NCBI GenBank assembly: GCA_963575745.1
Contig: CAUYUJ010011226.1
Location: forward strand, 1 to 46,346
DNA from: Prorocentrum cordatum
Lineage: Eukaryota; Sar; Dinophyceae; Prorocentrales; Prorocentraceae
Direction: 5' to 3'
Length of the DNA stretch: 46,346 nucleotides
Below, one piece after another: positions 30,000 through 41,049 of the stretch. Position 1 is the stretch's first letter. Each line of letters begins with the position of its first letter. The position numbers and the translations under genes were made by a program. Below the pieces are notes generated by a model that saw nothing but the letters and a program-made list of their open reading frames with translations, did not search any database and was not told where the DNA came from.

Positions 30000-30660
30000 T
30001 GGCACTTCGCAACGACAGCGACGCCGACGACTACAGCGACAACGACGACGACGACGCCGCCGACAACGACTACGACGACACCGACGACGTCTCCAACGAC
30101 TTCGACGACGCCGACAACGACGACGACGACACCGACGACGACGACGACGACGCCGCCGACGACGACGACGACGCCGACGACGACGACGATGACGACACCG
30201 ACGACGACGAGGTCTCCAACGACTTCGACGACGACGACAACGACGACGACGACAACACCGACGACGACGACGCCGACGCTGACGACGACGATGACGCCGC
30301 CGACGACGACGACGCCGCCGACGACGACGACGACGCCGACGACGACGACCGCCACGACGAAGACGACGACGACGTCGCCAACGAAGACGACGACGACGAG
30401 GGAGGAGGGAGGACGACGACGGCGACGACGACAACGACGAGGGAGGAGGGAAGACGACGACGACGACGACGGAATAGGAGGGACAACGACGAAACGCCGA
30501 CGAAGACGAGAGAGGAAGGACGACCACGGCGACAACGACGACGGAAACGACGACGACGCCAAGACGACGACGATGACGAGGAAAGACAGAGGACGACGAC
30601 GGCGACGACGACGTCGAGGGAGGAGCGAGGACGGCGACGACGGCGACGACGACGCAAGAG
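30000..30660. repeat. GAC/CGA triplet tract
   Basis: 0.66 kb of imperfect GAC with GCC, AAC and GAG interruptions. The Asp-rich (and Thr- or Arg-rich) frames are products of the repeat. There is no Met-led domain outside it. Confidence 0.93.
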
Positions 30661-31150
30661 CGCGCGCGCACGCATTTGTTGAAAGTCCGTGTTGCGAAAC
30701 CTTGTGTTTTTGTATGTTTTTTTGACACACGATTTTGCAATCCTTCCGAAACCGAAGGTTTTTGAAAGATTTTGGCATGCGCGCGCGACGACGCGCGCGT
30801 CTGCACTTCGTCTCTCTTTTTTTGCAGAGGATTCTCGCGAGGGCACGCGCGCAAGGGCGTTCGACAGATTTCGACATGAGCGTGGTAGTATTTTTTTGAA
30901 AATCTGGAAAAACCATAGTTTTCTTAAAAATTCGCAAGAGCGCGCGCGTAAGCTCTTTCAGAAAATCAGTGTTGCGAAACCCTGTTTTTTTGTTTGTTTT
31001 GAGGAAGCTCGATTGTCATACCCTTCCGGAACCGAAGGTTTTTGAAGGATTTCGGCATGCGCGCGCGACGATGCGCGCATGTGCACTTCGTTCCGTTTTC
31101 TGCACGGGATTCTTGAAAACTACGATTTTTGATAAACGAATGTGCGCGCA
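30661..31150. repeat. 280-bp tandem repeat with GCGCGC and T runs
   Basis: Two copies, anchored by GTGTTGCGAAACC at 30689 and 30969 and by CCGAAGGTTTTTGAA with GGCATGCGCGCGCGACGA. AT-rich, unlike its neighbours. Confidence 0.85.
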
Positions 31151-31524
31151 TAGTATTTTTTGCACAGAGGATGGCGGGGGGAGGCGGTACTGGCCCTATA
31201 TTTAGGATGGACGAATGTGCAGAATCATACGTAAATTCAATGCGAAAAATGTACCGTTCACTCGGGGGGGGGGTAGAGTCTATTCTTCTTTAAGAAAGGA
31301 GAACCCATGATGTGCAATGTGTAGCAACCCATGTGACGGCCGCGAGGCAGCGACAAAGCGGCGATGGCGGCAACATAGCCGCCAGACCGGCAGTCAGGCC
31401 CAGACGACGGGCGGCGACGAGGCGGCGACGGGGCGGAGACGGCAGCAACATAACCCGCCAGACCAGCAGACAGGCCCAGTTCCTTATAGCAGGAATCCCT
31501 AAATGCAAGCAGCGTTTGGGGAAT
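31151..31524. other. Gene-free stretch with a 77-bp duplication
   Basis: GGCAACATAGCCGCCAGACC (31368-31387) and AGCAACATAACCCGCCAGAC (31444-31463) belong to two diverged direct copies followed by CAGGCCCAG. Confidence 0.6.
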
Positions 31525-31680
31525 AAACTTTCTGAACTCCGCGCAAATTTCTCGCATCCGCGCTGGACCCTCTCCCTGGCGGCACCTCCGCGCGCGAGAA
31601 GCGGCGCTGGAGACGCCGCCAGTGGAGCCCAGCGCCATCCAACAAAAACTGCGCGGAGCTCCGACAAGTCTGTGTATACA
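31525..31680. mobile_element. Inverted-repeat element, family A, copy 3
   Basis: Left AACTTTCTGAACTCCGCGC at 31527-31545; right GCGCGGAGCTCCGACAAG at 31651-31668, inverted relative to the left end. The middle, GGCGCTGGAGACGCCGCCAG, matches copy 1 (GGCGCTGGAAACGCCGCCAA). It is outside any gene I can define. Confidence 0.65.
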
Positions 31681-31984
31681 TAGATATATGTCTATTCGTA
31701 CATGCGTGCGTACATATTTTCACATGCGTACAGCGTACATTTTCTGCGTGCATGCTATATGTGTATGTATACATGCACACATGAAATTCAACACACAATA
31801 CAACACATATATGTATATGTATGTCTATACATATACCTCTGCATGTCTACGAACACGTACTTACATCAACGCATACTTTAAAGTCTGTGTATGGTTTACT
31901 TTACTTGTCCTTTTCTGCTTCGACCTCTTACGACGACGACGTCACAATGGCTTCTTGAGGGACTGGAGCCAGATCCCTGCTCCA
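31681..31984. other. Gene-free stretch, CATA/TGTA-rich
   Basis: Low-complexity ATAC/GTAT words at 31680-31870, then unique sequence. Confidence 0.5.
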
Positions 31985-32085
31985 CCACGGTCTGCCCGCA
32001 GAGCATGGCGCGGCGCTCGCCAGCGCTGGCAACGTCGTGGAGGAAGCGCGCGTCGAAGCCTCTGGGATGGGGAGGCAGAAGAGGA
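31985..32085 (-). CDS. Weak exon candidate B
   Basis: Reads RGFDARFLHDVASAGERRAM then LCGQTVVEQ after a possible acceptor CCCAGAG|GC. The peptide looks coding in composition and lies on the same strand as candidate A and the protease. No family recognised. It could belong to a minus-strand gene upstream of the protease, or be chance. Confidence 0.22.
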
Positions 32086-32700
32086 GGCCCTTTTACCGTC
32101 CCGCCGTGCCTCCGACCCCCCCTCCAGGGGACGCATGGGTCTGTCTCGCCCCTGTTGGATCCATCCATTTTTTTACTTCTTACATCTACCCTAGTTTGAT
32201 CATCCCCCCTTCAGGGGCGACCACCCTTGGGAGTTTGAGGGAATGGCAGCATCCCTGATCGGATCATTGCCAGCAGCGACAGCGACAGGGAGAAGGAGAT
32301 GCAGTAGGAGGGAGGAGAAGAGACGAGGAAGAGGAGGAGGATGAGGAGGAGGAGGATGAGGAGGAGGCATAGGGAACGAATGGGGAGCAGGAGGAGACGG
32401 AGGGGGGAGGAGGAGATGGAGGATGATACTAGCGCCACGCCTATGCCGAAGGAGGGGGCCGAGGCGGAGACGGATGAGGGGGAGACGGAGGAGGTGGAGA
32501 AGCAGGACGACAATGAGGAGTACGATGTGGAGGCAACAGATGGGAGAGGAGATTAGGGCAGCGTGCTCATGCTAAACTCCAGTCTCGATCCCACGCGCCG
32601 GCTGCGCCCTCGCGCCGCCAGGGCGTCAAACGGCCTTCTGGGGCACGACTACTGGCCCAGAAACACCAGCCCGAGCACACCGTTCACCGGGCCACGATCT
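32086..32700. other. Gene-free stretch with a GAG-rich patch
   Basis: GAG/GGA imperfect repeats at 32290-32520. A minus frame near 32590-32700 (GVLGLVFLGQ, FDALAARG) is weakly coding-like but has a stop inside. Confidence 0.45.
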
Positions 32701-32714
32701 TACGGCGTGCGGGG

Positions 32715-32985
32715 TGATGATGATGCTGCTGATGATGATGCTGATGATGATTTCATGAACCATGATGATGAGGAGGCAGAAGATGATGATGATGAGGATG
32801 CTGGTGCTGATGATGCTGCTGCTCCTGCTCCTGCTCCGGCTGCTGCTGCTGCTGCTGATGATGATGATGATCATACTGACGATGACGATGACGATCACGG
32901 TGATGGTGATAATGACGGCGGCGACGACGATGATGCTGCTGATGATTATGATAATGCGGGAGAGAACGAGAAGGATGATGTTGAT
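32715..32985. repeat. GAT/TGC/GAC triplet tract
   Basis: GAT-dominated triplets with TGC and GAC stretches. Poly-Asp, poly-Met and poly-Ile frames arise from it. Confidence 0.93.
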
Positions 32986-33286
32986 GTGAGGAGGGTGAGG
33001 GGGAAGAGGACTGGACGGGTCGGGCGCGTGCAGCATCAGAGGCCGCGGCTTCAAGCGGCCTCTTGTTTCCTTTGTGCCGTCCTCCCTATGGCACCCCGAA
33101 TGCAACAGTTCTGTAAGAGTCACTGTTTATATGAGTGGTGTCCGCCTTTTCGCTTCCGATGGGCTTCCAAGCTCCCAAGATGGCCCCGAGTATGGCTTCA
33201 AGGGTTCCAACGTCTTCCAAGAACACTCCAGAATCCAAAGCGAACCTTAATCTGCCATCGTTGGATGATGATCGTCGCTGGATGGG

Positions 33287-34258
33287 CTGTTGGGAATACT
33301 TTTTTTTCGGTCGCGTCCGCAAGCGAAACCGCAGTCGGAGACAGAAGCTGTCCGGGGCACGGAAACATACCTAATTAGCTGCTAGGCGCGAAACGGGCCG
33401 GCCGGGCCAGCTCACAAGGCAGCTGCTGAGCCGCGGGGTGAGGGCTGACTGGCTGAGCGCACCCAGGGAAGCTCGGGCATCGTGCAGTCCTGAGCAAAAT
33501 GCCAGGGAATTCGATGTACGCCCTGTGGCGTGAACCATTCTGTAAAGCGAGAACGTAAGCGAGCTGCTGCCCACACCCCTCTCACGTCTGGTGGTCGCGA
33601 AGGCGAGGTGAACGGTGAACGAGTCGCCAGCGGGGCGCCAAGTCCAGGTCCGTACTAACGGTGTATACCAGCCAGGTGGGCTAAGCAACCGAGGTGACGT
33701 CGTAGACCTGCCTGAATGGCTGGGGCAGATTCAGGGGGAAGCACAGCGTGAGACGGAAGGCTGAACCACTCCGCAGCGACCGCGGGGCTCCCGGGGCCCA
33801 CCATCCCGAGCACGTGAGGGGGCCGGCCCTGTGGCGAACCCTGAGGGCCTGGCCCCAGTCACCCGCCTGTCAAAGCGTGGTGAGGCGCCGCACTGAGTGT
33901 GACAGTGGCCAGGCTGGCGGGGATGAACATCGCCAGCGTGGCAGAAGAGAGTACCAGGGAGGAGCCGCGTCGGAGGACGATCACCCCCGTTGATGCGGGG
34001 GCACGTAATCCCGGCGGCCCGCCCTGCCCGGGAGGGACCCACGAGTGGGGGCGGTGGGGACAGACATCACCAGCCATCCACGCGGAGGGACACACCAGGG
34101 GCACCTGGCGATGGGAGGGGGACAGAGGGAGGGCCGAAGCCCGGGCCCTAACTCCAGGGATGCAGCTAACGGCTGCTCAGGGTTCGGTAGAAGTCGGAAC
34201 GTCCACGGAGGGGTCGATTAGAGGGCAGATCATCTCCAAGGGCGACTGTTGGGAATAC
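33287..34258 (-). mobile_element. Retroposed copy, 0.95 kb, with poly(A) and 13-bp target duplication
   Basis: CTGTTGGGAATAC occurs at 33287-33299 and again at 34246-34258. Between them is about 946 bp whose left edge is a run of T (33300-33307). Read on the minus strand, this is a sequence ending in A8 followed by the duplication, the signature of target-primed reverse transcription. The insert has only short open frames and I do not recognise the source RNA. Confidence 0.7.
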
Positions 34259-34346
34259 GCGTAGCTTCAGTTCTCTTCCCCGACAGTGCAATGTCAACGA
34301 ACGGGTGCCCAGATCGACCCTTCGCATCTTGAGGTGCACGTTGACG

Positions 34347-34826
34347 CGGCCGAAACAATGTTATCGTGATCGGACGGTCACAGAGACGAGACAACGCAGA
34401 TGCCAACATCTGCTGGGTCGGCAGCAGCAGCATCAGGGGCAACATCAGCAAACATAATGCTCAAATGCCACGCCTGCTACAACGCGAGGAGGCGGATGAG
34501 CTGGAAGTGCGCACACACGTGCGGAGGTGATGCGCTGTTCTCGTCACCCCTCCGGTCCCTTCCTGCCTCCTTCTCTCCCACCCTTGTGGTGTACTGTCTG
34601 TGCAAGACCGTGGCCGCTCAAGGATGCTTCTCCCTAGCCAGCTTGGGGATTCCAGCCCCCTGGTGCGGTGGCCTCACGCAGCGGCGGCGGCGGATGCAGA
34701 CGCAGCGGCGGTGCCGGCGGCCGAAACAATCTTATGATCGGACGGCCACAGAACCGAGGCAACGCCGGTGACAACATGTGCTGCGCCGGCAGCAGCAACA
34801 GCAGCATCGGGGGCAGCATCAGCAGG
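34347..34826. repeat. Diverged direct repeat, about 110 bp, 370 bp apart
   Basis: GCGGCCGAAACAAT opens both copies (34347 and 34717); GATCGGACGG, CACAGA and GGCAGCAGCA(G/A)CA follow in the same order. Confidence 0.75.
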
Positions 34827-34899
34827 CAGGGGTGCACGGCGGGCGGCGGCGGCGGAGGAGGCAGGTGCAGCGGCGGTGTCGGCGGCAGCAGGGGGTGCC

Positions 34900-34991
34900 C
34901 TGGAAGAGGTTCAGGGTCTGCATGACCTCCGCCTTCGTGGGCAGGCGCTCCTGGAGGAGGGCGGCGCACTCCAGGAGGTGGTCGCGGCAGC
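34900..34991 (-). CDS. Weak exon candidate A
   Basis: One frame reads GCRDHLLECAALLQERLPTK then AEVMQTLNLFQ, an amphipathic helical peptide unlike the surrounding GC-rich and GAC-repeat sequence. It is bounded by AG|G-type junctions (CCGAG|GCTGCC and TTCCAG|GGCACC), but the donor would be GG, which is unusual. No family recognised and no linked exon shown. Confidence 0.25.
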
Positions 34992-35028
34992 CTCGGGGCC
35001 GGGCAGCCGCGGAGGAGGAGACCCCGTG

Positions 35029-35031
<3 letters not shown>

Positions 35032-35090
<59 letters not shown>

Positions 35091-35095
35091 AGAGG
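35032..35095. repeat. GAC triplet tract
   Basis: About 60 bp of pure GAC. Confidence 0.95.
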
Positions 35096-35229
35096 GCGTC
35101 GCCATTTCTGAGGCTCTCGCTCAAGCAGTGGCGAAGCGTCCCGGCTCGCCTATAGCCCTACCAAACCAGGTGTTAAGAACCTTTTGTGGTTTCCACGCAG
35201 TGTTCTCAGGACATTTCTAGTTGAGATTG

Positions 35230-36490
35230 TCTTGTTTTAACACATCGGGCTTATGTTCCAAGAACATGGCTCTTGTTCTTAGAGCGTTCTAAGAACATCT
35301 CGTGGTATGACTATAGGAACGCCGGGACGGGCGGTCCCTGCTCAACTCGCGCGACCCTGCGGGCGAGCGCGGCTCCGAGGGCCGGCCGAGGGACGGAAGA
35401 AGACAGCCCCAGGAACGCCACGGCTCGGCAGCTCCTTCGCGCCCGAGGCGCCCACCAGCCCGAGTGGGGCCGCCCTCGCAGGCGGTCGCCGGCGCGTCGC
35501 CCCGCGTCCCACGCGTCGGCGCTGGGCTCCTCCAGGAGGACGCCCCCCTTGCCGTCGCTCGGACGTCCATTTGCCGTGCATTTTTCGGTGTTGTGCGTGT
35601 TCTTTTTGCTCGATGGTCCAGGATGGTCCTCGATGGTCCTCGCCGAGAAAAAAAATGCGCACGTCCGAGCGACGCCAAGCCCCTGCACGCCGACATCGAC
35701 CCTGGTCAGGATGAGCTTGTGCCCGCCCTGGCACCCGACGTCGTGGGAAGAGCAACATATTACGACCGTCATTTTTGCGGGTGGATATCGGCCATGGCCA
35801 CCAAGCGCGCTGGAGGGAGGACGGGGGGGGGGGGAACCAGGGCTGGGGAAGGAAATGCTGGCTGAGGACGGACGGGGCATACGATTGCAACTCTGGGCCG
35901 GGGGGGGCTCGTCGGCACGAGACGAACCTTCTCTGCACGTGGGGCGCACGAGCTCCCTCCCAGTCGATCTCAAGCGCACTGGTGGAGAGGCGTCCGGTGA
36001 CGCGGCGGGCTGCATCGCTGCCGCGAGAACAAACCGACTTGCTGCGCGAAGGTTGGGGGAACCCTGAACAACGCAGGCGCATTTTGGGGCGAGCTCGATT
36101 CATTCCCGTGCTGTTCCCGCCACACCGCCCGCGGCGCTGCCCTCGCGCGATCCGGGGGACGCGCAAGCCCCCTCGAACTCGTGTCGGCGACGTGGCGCGC
36201 ACTGGTGGGCACGGCACTTCTCCGTCCACGGCGACCCGGGGGAGAGCCGCGAGCCTGCGGACCCCGCGCCCAGAGGGCCGGTGTGGAGCTGCAGTCGGCC
36301 CGCAGGCCCAAGGAGAGCACCCTCCATGCTGCCGCGGCCACGGCGAGCGCCCGGCGCGCCTGGCCTCCCGCGTGGGCAGCCCCGGCGGCCTCGAGCCTCT
36401 CTCCGCCCGCGCCGCCGCGCCGGCGGCGCACGCTGCCCGAGCGGGCTCTTCCTCCTGGCCGCGCTGGCCGCGGAGCGCGTCGGGCAGCGC
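35230..36490. other. GC-rich gene-free stretch
   Basis: 35250-35300 has nested GTTC(T/C)AAGAAC palindromes. The rest is GC-rich with open frames on both strands and no domain I can recognise. Confidence 0.4.
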
Positions 36491-36701
36491 GGCGGGGCCT
36501 CGGATCACCACCCCTCTGGCGCCTCCGGCCTCCGCGAAGAGGGCACCAACAAGCGTCGCCGGTGCCGCGGGCGTGGATGCCAGAGATCCGACGTCTCGGC
36601 GGGGCCTCGGATCACCACCCCTGGCGCCTCCGGCCTCCGCGAAGAGGGCACCAGCAAGCGTCGTCGGTGCCGCGGGCGTGGGTGCCAGAGACCCGACGTC
36701 T
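36491..36701. repeat. Tandem duplication, 104-107 bp unit
   Basis: Two copies starting GGCGGGGCCTCGGATCACCA, about 92% alike by eye, differing mainly by a CTC indel and scattered changes. Length differs by three bases, so a frame would be kept, but no gene is evident. Confidence 0.85.
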
Positions 36702-38066
36702 CGAGGTGTCAGGGCGGGGTCACCAGAAGTCTCGACCCCCTCCTCGGGACGGGCCTTTTCATCCTTCGCTGCTTCGTCGACGGCTCCAGGGCCCGACGAG
36801 GGCCTCCAGGGGCCGGCAACGGATACGTACCTCCGCTATGGTGCGTTCCAATACGTGGGATCTCTGGATAGCTGCATCGGCTCTGGTATGAACTCTGGCT
36901 GCGTACACCTTCCCCGACGGACGCTCGGGGCACTGGAAGCCGAACATTCGGTGCCTCATTCGGGCCGGGCGAAAGGGGGGGGTAGCAAAGGGGGGGTTTG
37001 AGAATTAGCTCACGCAGCTGATTTTCCCGGCGCCTCCCGGCGCCGGGAGGCGCCCATGTATCGAGGAATGGGCCCGGCGGCGGGGCCGAAACCAGCTGCA
37101 TGCAGCAGATTTCGTACCCCCCCCTTTCCCTATCCCCCCCTTTCGTTCGGCCCGACTCATATCAGCGCCGCGGCTGGGCCGCCAGCCATCGGCTGCGTAG
37201 CCAGCTCGTGTCTGTCGTCCGCAGGCCGTCCGAGAGCATCGCGGACTTGCTGGAGAACGTAGCCTCTCGCTCGGGTGCTCGTTCGGCGGGGGGGCAGCAT
37301 GGTCAGGAATGGCTGGGAGTGTCGAGGCGGCGTCCGCTGTAACACGCTGTGCCATGCAAGCTGACAACGCGTCGCTTCGCTCTGCGGGGCGGGAGGCCGG
37401 GGAACGCTCGGGAGGCTGATGCCCAGTAATCAGGACGCGGATGGCGTGCCGCGCCGAAAAGCGCGGTCGGCCAGACCTGGCGGCACGACACGCTGCGAAG
37501 CAGCGCCCGACCGCAGACGTGGGACGAGGAAGCGTGCGCCCTGCGTGCACGCTGTGGGGCGCGGGTGGCAGCTTGGGGGCCATTTTGGGAGCCCTTCCTG
37601 GCTGCCCTCCTGCAGTCCTCTGTCCCCCGACGCTTATTACCCCCCCCCCGCTGCCGTCCGCCCGACTCGTGCGCATCCAGATCCTCAGAGGGCGCAGCCG
37701 CCGCCGGGGGGCGCCCTCCCGGAAGAAGGCCCCGCAGGACGCCTCCGGCGGCGCTCGGCCCTCTCCGACGCTTTTCTGGGCGGTCGGGGGCAGCAGGCGG
37801 GGCGGCAGTGGGGCGGCGCCTCCTGCACATCCTGGAGTGCTGAAGGCGCTTTGGCCGTCTGCGCTTCCCCCCCCGTCCACTTTCCTCTCGCCCTCCTGGT
37901 TCCTGTGTGCGTAACCGAGTGCCTCCGATAGTAGCCCCCCGGAGATAATAGAGTTCGGGGTTCCGGGGGGTAATCAGCTTTTTGTCCCGGCGAGTCGCAT
38001 GTACGGATGTACGGATAGCACACAGACAGCACCACGCAGACAGCACATAGACAGCGTCACGCCGCT
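36702..38066. other. Gene-free stretch
   Basis: GC-rich unique sequence with short inverted words such as CCGGCGCCTCCCGGCGCCGG (37029-37048). No exon recognised. Confidence 0.4.
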
Positions 38067-38239
38067 GCCACACGTTCCTGACTCGGGAAGGGCTGAAAAG
38101 GTGAGAATCCCATAGCTTGGCCACACGTTCGTGACTTGGGAAAGCTGAAATGGTGAGAATCACATAGGCCCTGCGCCACGTTCGTGACTTGGGAAAACTG
38201 ACATGATGAGTATCCCATAGCCCTGCCACGCGCTCGTGG
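38067..38239. repeat. 53-bp tandem repeat, three copies and a part
   Basis: Unit contains GCCACACGTTCGTGACT, GGGAAA, CTGA and GGTGAGAATCCCATAG; copies start at 38067, 38120 and 38173. Confidence 0.85.
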
Positions 38240-38565
38240 TGCTGTTCCTTCTCAACATTCGAAGATCGCAACTTCGATTCGCAGTTTTCCCCGGGGATAC
38301 TGAAGCTCGGCCTCTCCGCCCCTCTCCCGCGAGAGACCCTGTCTTGGCCGGAGATAATCAAGACCGGGGGGTTCTCGGGAGCGGCCAAGAAGGGGGTGTC
38401 CAAAAGGGGGGGGTGCAACTCATGACCGGCGGCATGTGCGCGGCCTAGCGGGAGACCAGGGACGTAATGAAACAAGAAGAGGCGCCATGAAATCTGGGGA
38501 GATATCATGGCCCCCGCCATGATATCCCCCCCCCCCCTAGTCATCACCCCCCTCTTTTCCGCCCC

Positions 38566-38752
38566 CGAGGTTCAGGGGGGATGACTTATGATCCGGGGAA
38601 TGGGGCTCCTTGGGGGGGCTGGGGCCCTCAGAAGACGTGTTGCGAGCAGAAATCGGAGAGATGGATGTTGGAGACTCTTTGAGGGAGAAGAATGAAGACC
38701 GGGGGGCTCAAGGGGGGATGACGTACGATCCGGGGCAGGGGGCTCCTTCGCT
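38566..38752. repeat. Direct repeat of about 45 bp, 138 bp apart
   Basis: AGGGGGGATGAC, GATCCGGGG and GGGGCTCCTT occur in the same order at 38573 and 38711. Confidence 0.7.
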
Positions 38753-38792
38753 TCCGCCGCGCACCGCCGCTCGCCGACCGGCCGCTGGACCC

Positions 38793-38953
38793 AGGAGGAG
38801 GAGGAGGAGGAGGAGGAGGAGGAGGAGGAGGAGGAGGAGGAGGAGGAGGAGGAGGAGGAGGAGGAGGAGGAGGAGCAGGAGGAGGAGGAGGAGGAGGAGG
38901 AGAAGGAGAAGGAAGGAGGAGGAGGAGCAGGAGGAGGAGGAGGATTTTAACAA
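38793..38953. repeat. GAG/GGA tract at the 3' edge of retrotransposon 2
   Basis: About 80 bp of pure AGG, then AGG with AGC and AGA interruptions, ending where the retrotransposon tail starts. Confidence 0.95.
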
Positions 38954-38959
38954 GGACGG

Positions 38960-39250
38960 CAACGAGGATGACCCCTGGACGCTTAGGGTGCTTCCCCTTC
39001 GCCAGAAGCCTCAAATTGTCCAGGGTGTGACGGGTGGGTCTCTCGCAGCTCTTGGACAGCCCTCGAATCTGTCCATGGCTCGAGTAGCATTTACACTTGA
39101 GACAGACAGTGAGAAGCGCATCGTCGCTGCACTCGAGCGAAACACAACTATGATTAAGAGCGCGAAGGGACGAGGTGGTAAGGCCGTGCACTTGGGCACA
39201 TTCACCTGGGGGGGGGGCACACTCGTTCCTCGACGGACTCTGTTGCAGTT
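38960..39250 (-). pseudogene. Retrotransposon 2: Cys-rich C-terminal tail
   Basis: A different frame from the RNase H part: CVSLECSDDALLTVCLKCKC, then YSSHGQIRGLSKSCERP and RLLAKGKHPKRP. The Cys pairs and the closing G-x-HP motif look like the small zinc-binding tail that follows RNase H in many dinoflagellate retroelements (from memory, not checked). A CTC tract begins directly after it. Confidence 0.5.
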
Positions 39251-41049
39251 TAAACACAGGAAAAACCCACGCAGTCTCTGCCACTCGTGACCAGGAGGAG
39301 GGGGTGGGGCCTCAGGGAGGTTATGACGAGGGGGGCGGATAAGCCCGACCTCCGAGAGGTGGAGCTTCGGCCAAAGTGGGAGAAGCGTGGCAGCAATATT
39401 ACAAACTTGTTTAGAAAATCCTTGATCTTACGCTGGAGCTCCTGTTCGTCCTGCTCTGACCAGGACGGGTGCATGTGAGCACCAGCGCGAGCGGCGGCGT
39501 CGGCAGCAGTATTCCCGAGTCGCCGCCACCGCTCTGAGAAATCTAAATCCGCTTCGTTAGGGTCCAGATGGGCTTTGACCTTAACCACACCATTCACCCA
39601 TTTGGACCCTGGTTGGTAGTACTGCACCATTCCCGCGTAGGGCCTGAAATAGCTAAGCTGCTGCTCAAGTGGCTGCTCGCTCTGCTTAACAACATTGAGG
39701 CAGTCTGAATACATATCACTAGACCCTACAAGCTGAATAGAGGCCACAGCTAGGCTGTAGAATTCTCCAGCTTGGGGGGGGGCCGTAAGAGGGGTCGGGG
39801 CGGGTCCGAACAGCCTGCCTTCCACCTCGCCTCCTGCCTTCAACTGCACAACTCCCCACCCCGCGCGTTGTAGTTCAGGAGCAATATTTCTGCTACAGCT
39901 CCCGTCAATGAAAATGCTCCCCTGGAAATCGGCATCCGTTCTGTTTTCGTCGGCCCACTTCATGCCGGACGCTCCAGCATTCGCTGGTCGGGGGTGCTTA
40001 TCTCCAGGGTGCTGAACAAACCGACTGTACAAGAGCTGCTCGACTGGCCCTTCCGCAGCAAGAGCCTGGTTAATGTCAGACTGTTCAACAATTTCAAGCC
40101 GCTGGTCTTGGCAACTTGAACATTCCCACAACCTGTGGAGCTCCGAGTCGTCGCATTCCTGGCATAGCGTACACTTAGTGGACAGGACTTGATACCCACA
40201 ATCCTTCGCGCAACTCGGAGTCCAGATCGCACCGCAGACCAACGATTTCACACAGCCGCGCCCGAGCGGAGTCGATCGCTTCGACCGAATCTTCGCTCGA
40301 GGCACGTCGTAGCACAATCGGGGAAACACCATATTCGCTTTACTACTCGCGTCGCGCTCAAGAGACCTAAGCACGGCACAGAACAGCATGCCCTTGAGGA
40401 GTGAGGGAGAGACGAACGTCAGCACCACCTCCTCCTCGAAATCATTCCTCAACGTGACAAAATCCTTCATGTCCCACGATGTCCTCCTAAGCGAAAGCTT
40501 GAGGGCCGACAGCGGGCCCTTGATTTTTTTCCAATCCTTCACCTCCTCATCCTGGTGCCCAATCTCCAACGCCGTCCTCAATTCCTGAAGCGTGACGCTG
40601 TGCGGGTACGAGCGGGTGTGGGCAGCCCAGATCTCCTTCGCATATCGAAGAATCGGGGCCCCTTCGCATCTCCAGGATGGAACATCCTCCAAAATCATGA
40701 GCGAGGTGAGAGATCGGCCAGCAGCTTGCGGGCGGAGGACCTTGCCTGTCGACTGCCTGATTAAATGAGCTTCTCGATCGGAGATACCGTGAACTGCTGC
40801 TCCATACTCGATGCAGGGCAGCGTGCCAGAAACGAAGATCCTTTTAGCGTACCTGCCCAATGTCTGCCCGACCCCCCTGAGTTTGCTGGTCTGTTTCTTG
40901 AACCTATGTAACCTGATCGTGAACTTCTTGGCTCTGTTACGGGTCCTTCGGGGCCTCCCCACCGTGTCGTCGATCCCCAAATTAGTGGCACTCTCAACAA
41001 CTGGGCCACCAAACTCTCCTGAACAATTCCCTGAGCTCGTGAGCCACAT
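39250..41049 (-). pseudogene. Retrotransposon 2 ORF2: RT thumb, zinc knuckle, RNase H
   Basis: 599 open codons. Basic region RRTRNRAKKFTIRLHRFKKQ, thumb-like helices, then Cys/His cluster CTLCQECDD..HRLWECSSC. RNase H: FIDGSCSRN with GWGVVQL (first Asp), AGEFYSLAVASIQL (Glu), MYSDCLNVV (Asp), VKAHLDPN and NTAADAAARAG (His and final Asp). All catalytic positions are present. The last 60 or so codons are out of frame with the element's Cys-rich tail. Confidence 0.8.

Noticed and set aside
29999-30682. Asp-rich 227-residue protein
   Set aside because: Pure product of the GAC repeat; the same DNA gives Thr-rich and Val-rich frames on both strands.
32560-32700. Degenerate pepsin exon (GVLGLVFLGQ resembling FDGVLGLG)
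   Set aside because: Only a few residues match and a stop codon follows; not enough to call a second protease copy.
37579-37588. GCCATTTTGG as a third spliced-leader core
   Set aside because: Only 10 nt match and no transcript context; expected by chance in a window this size.
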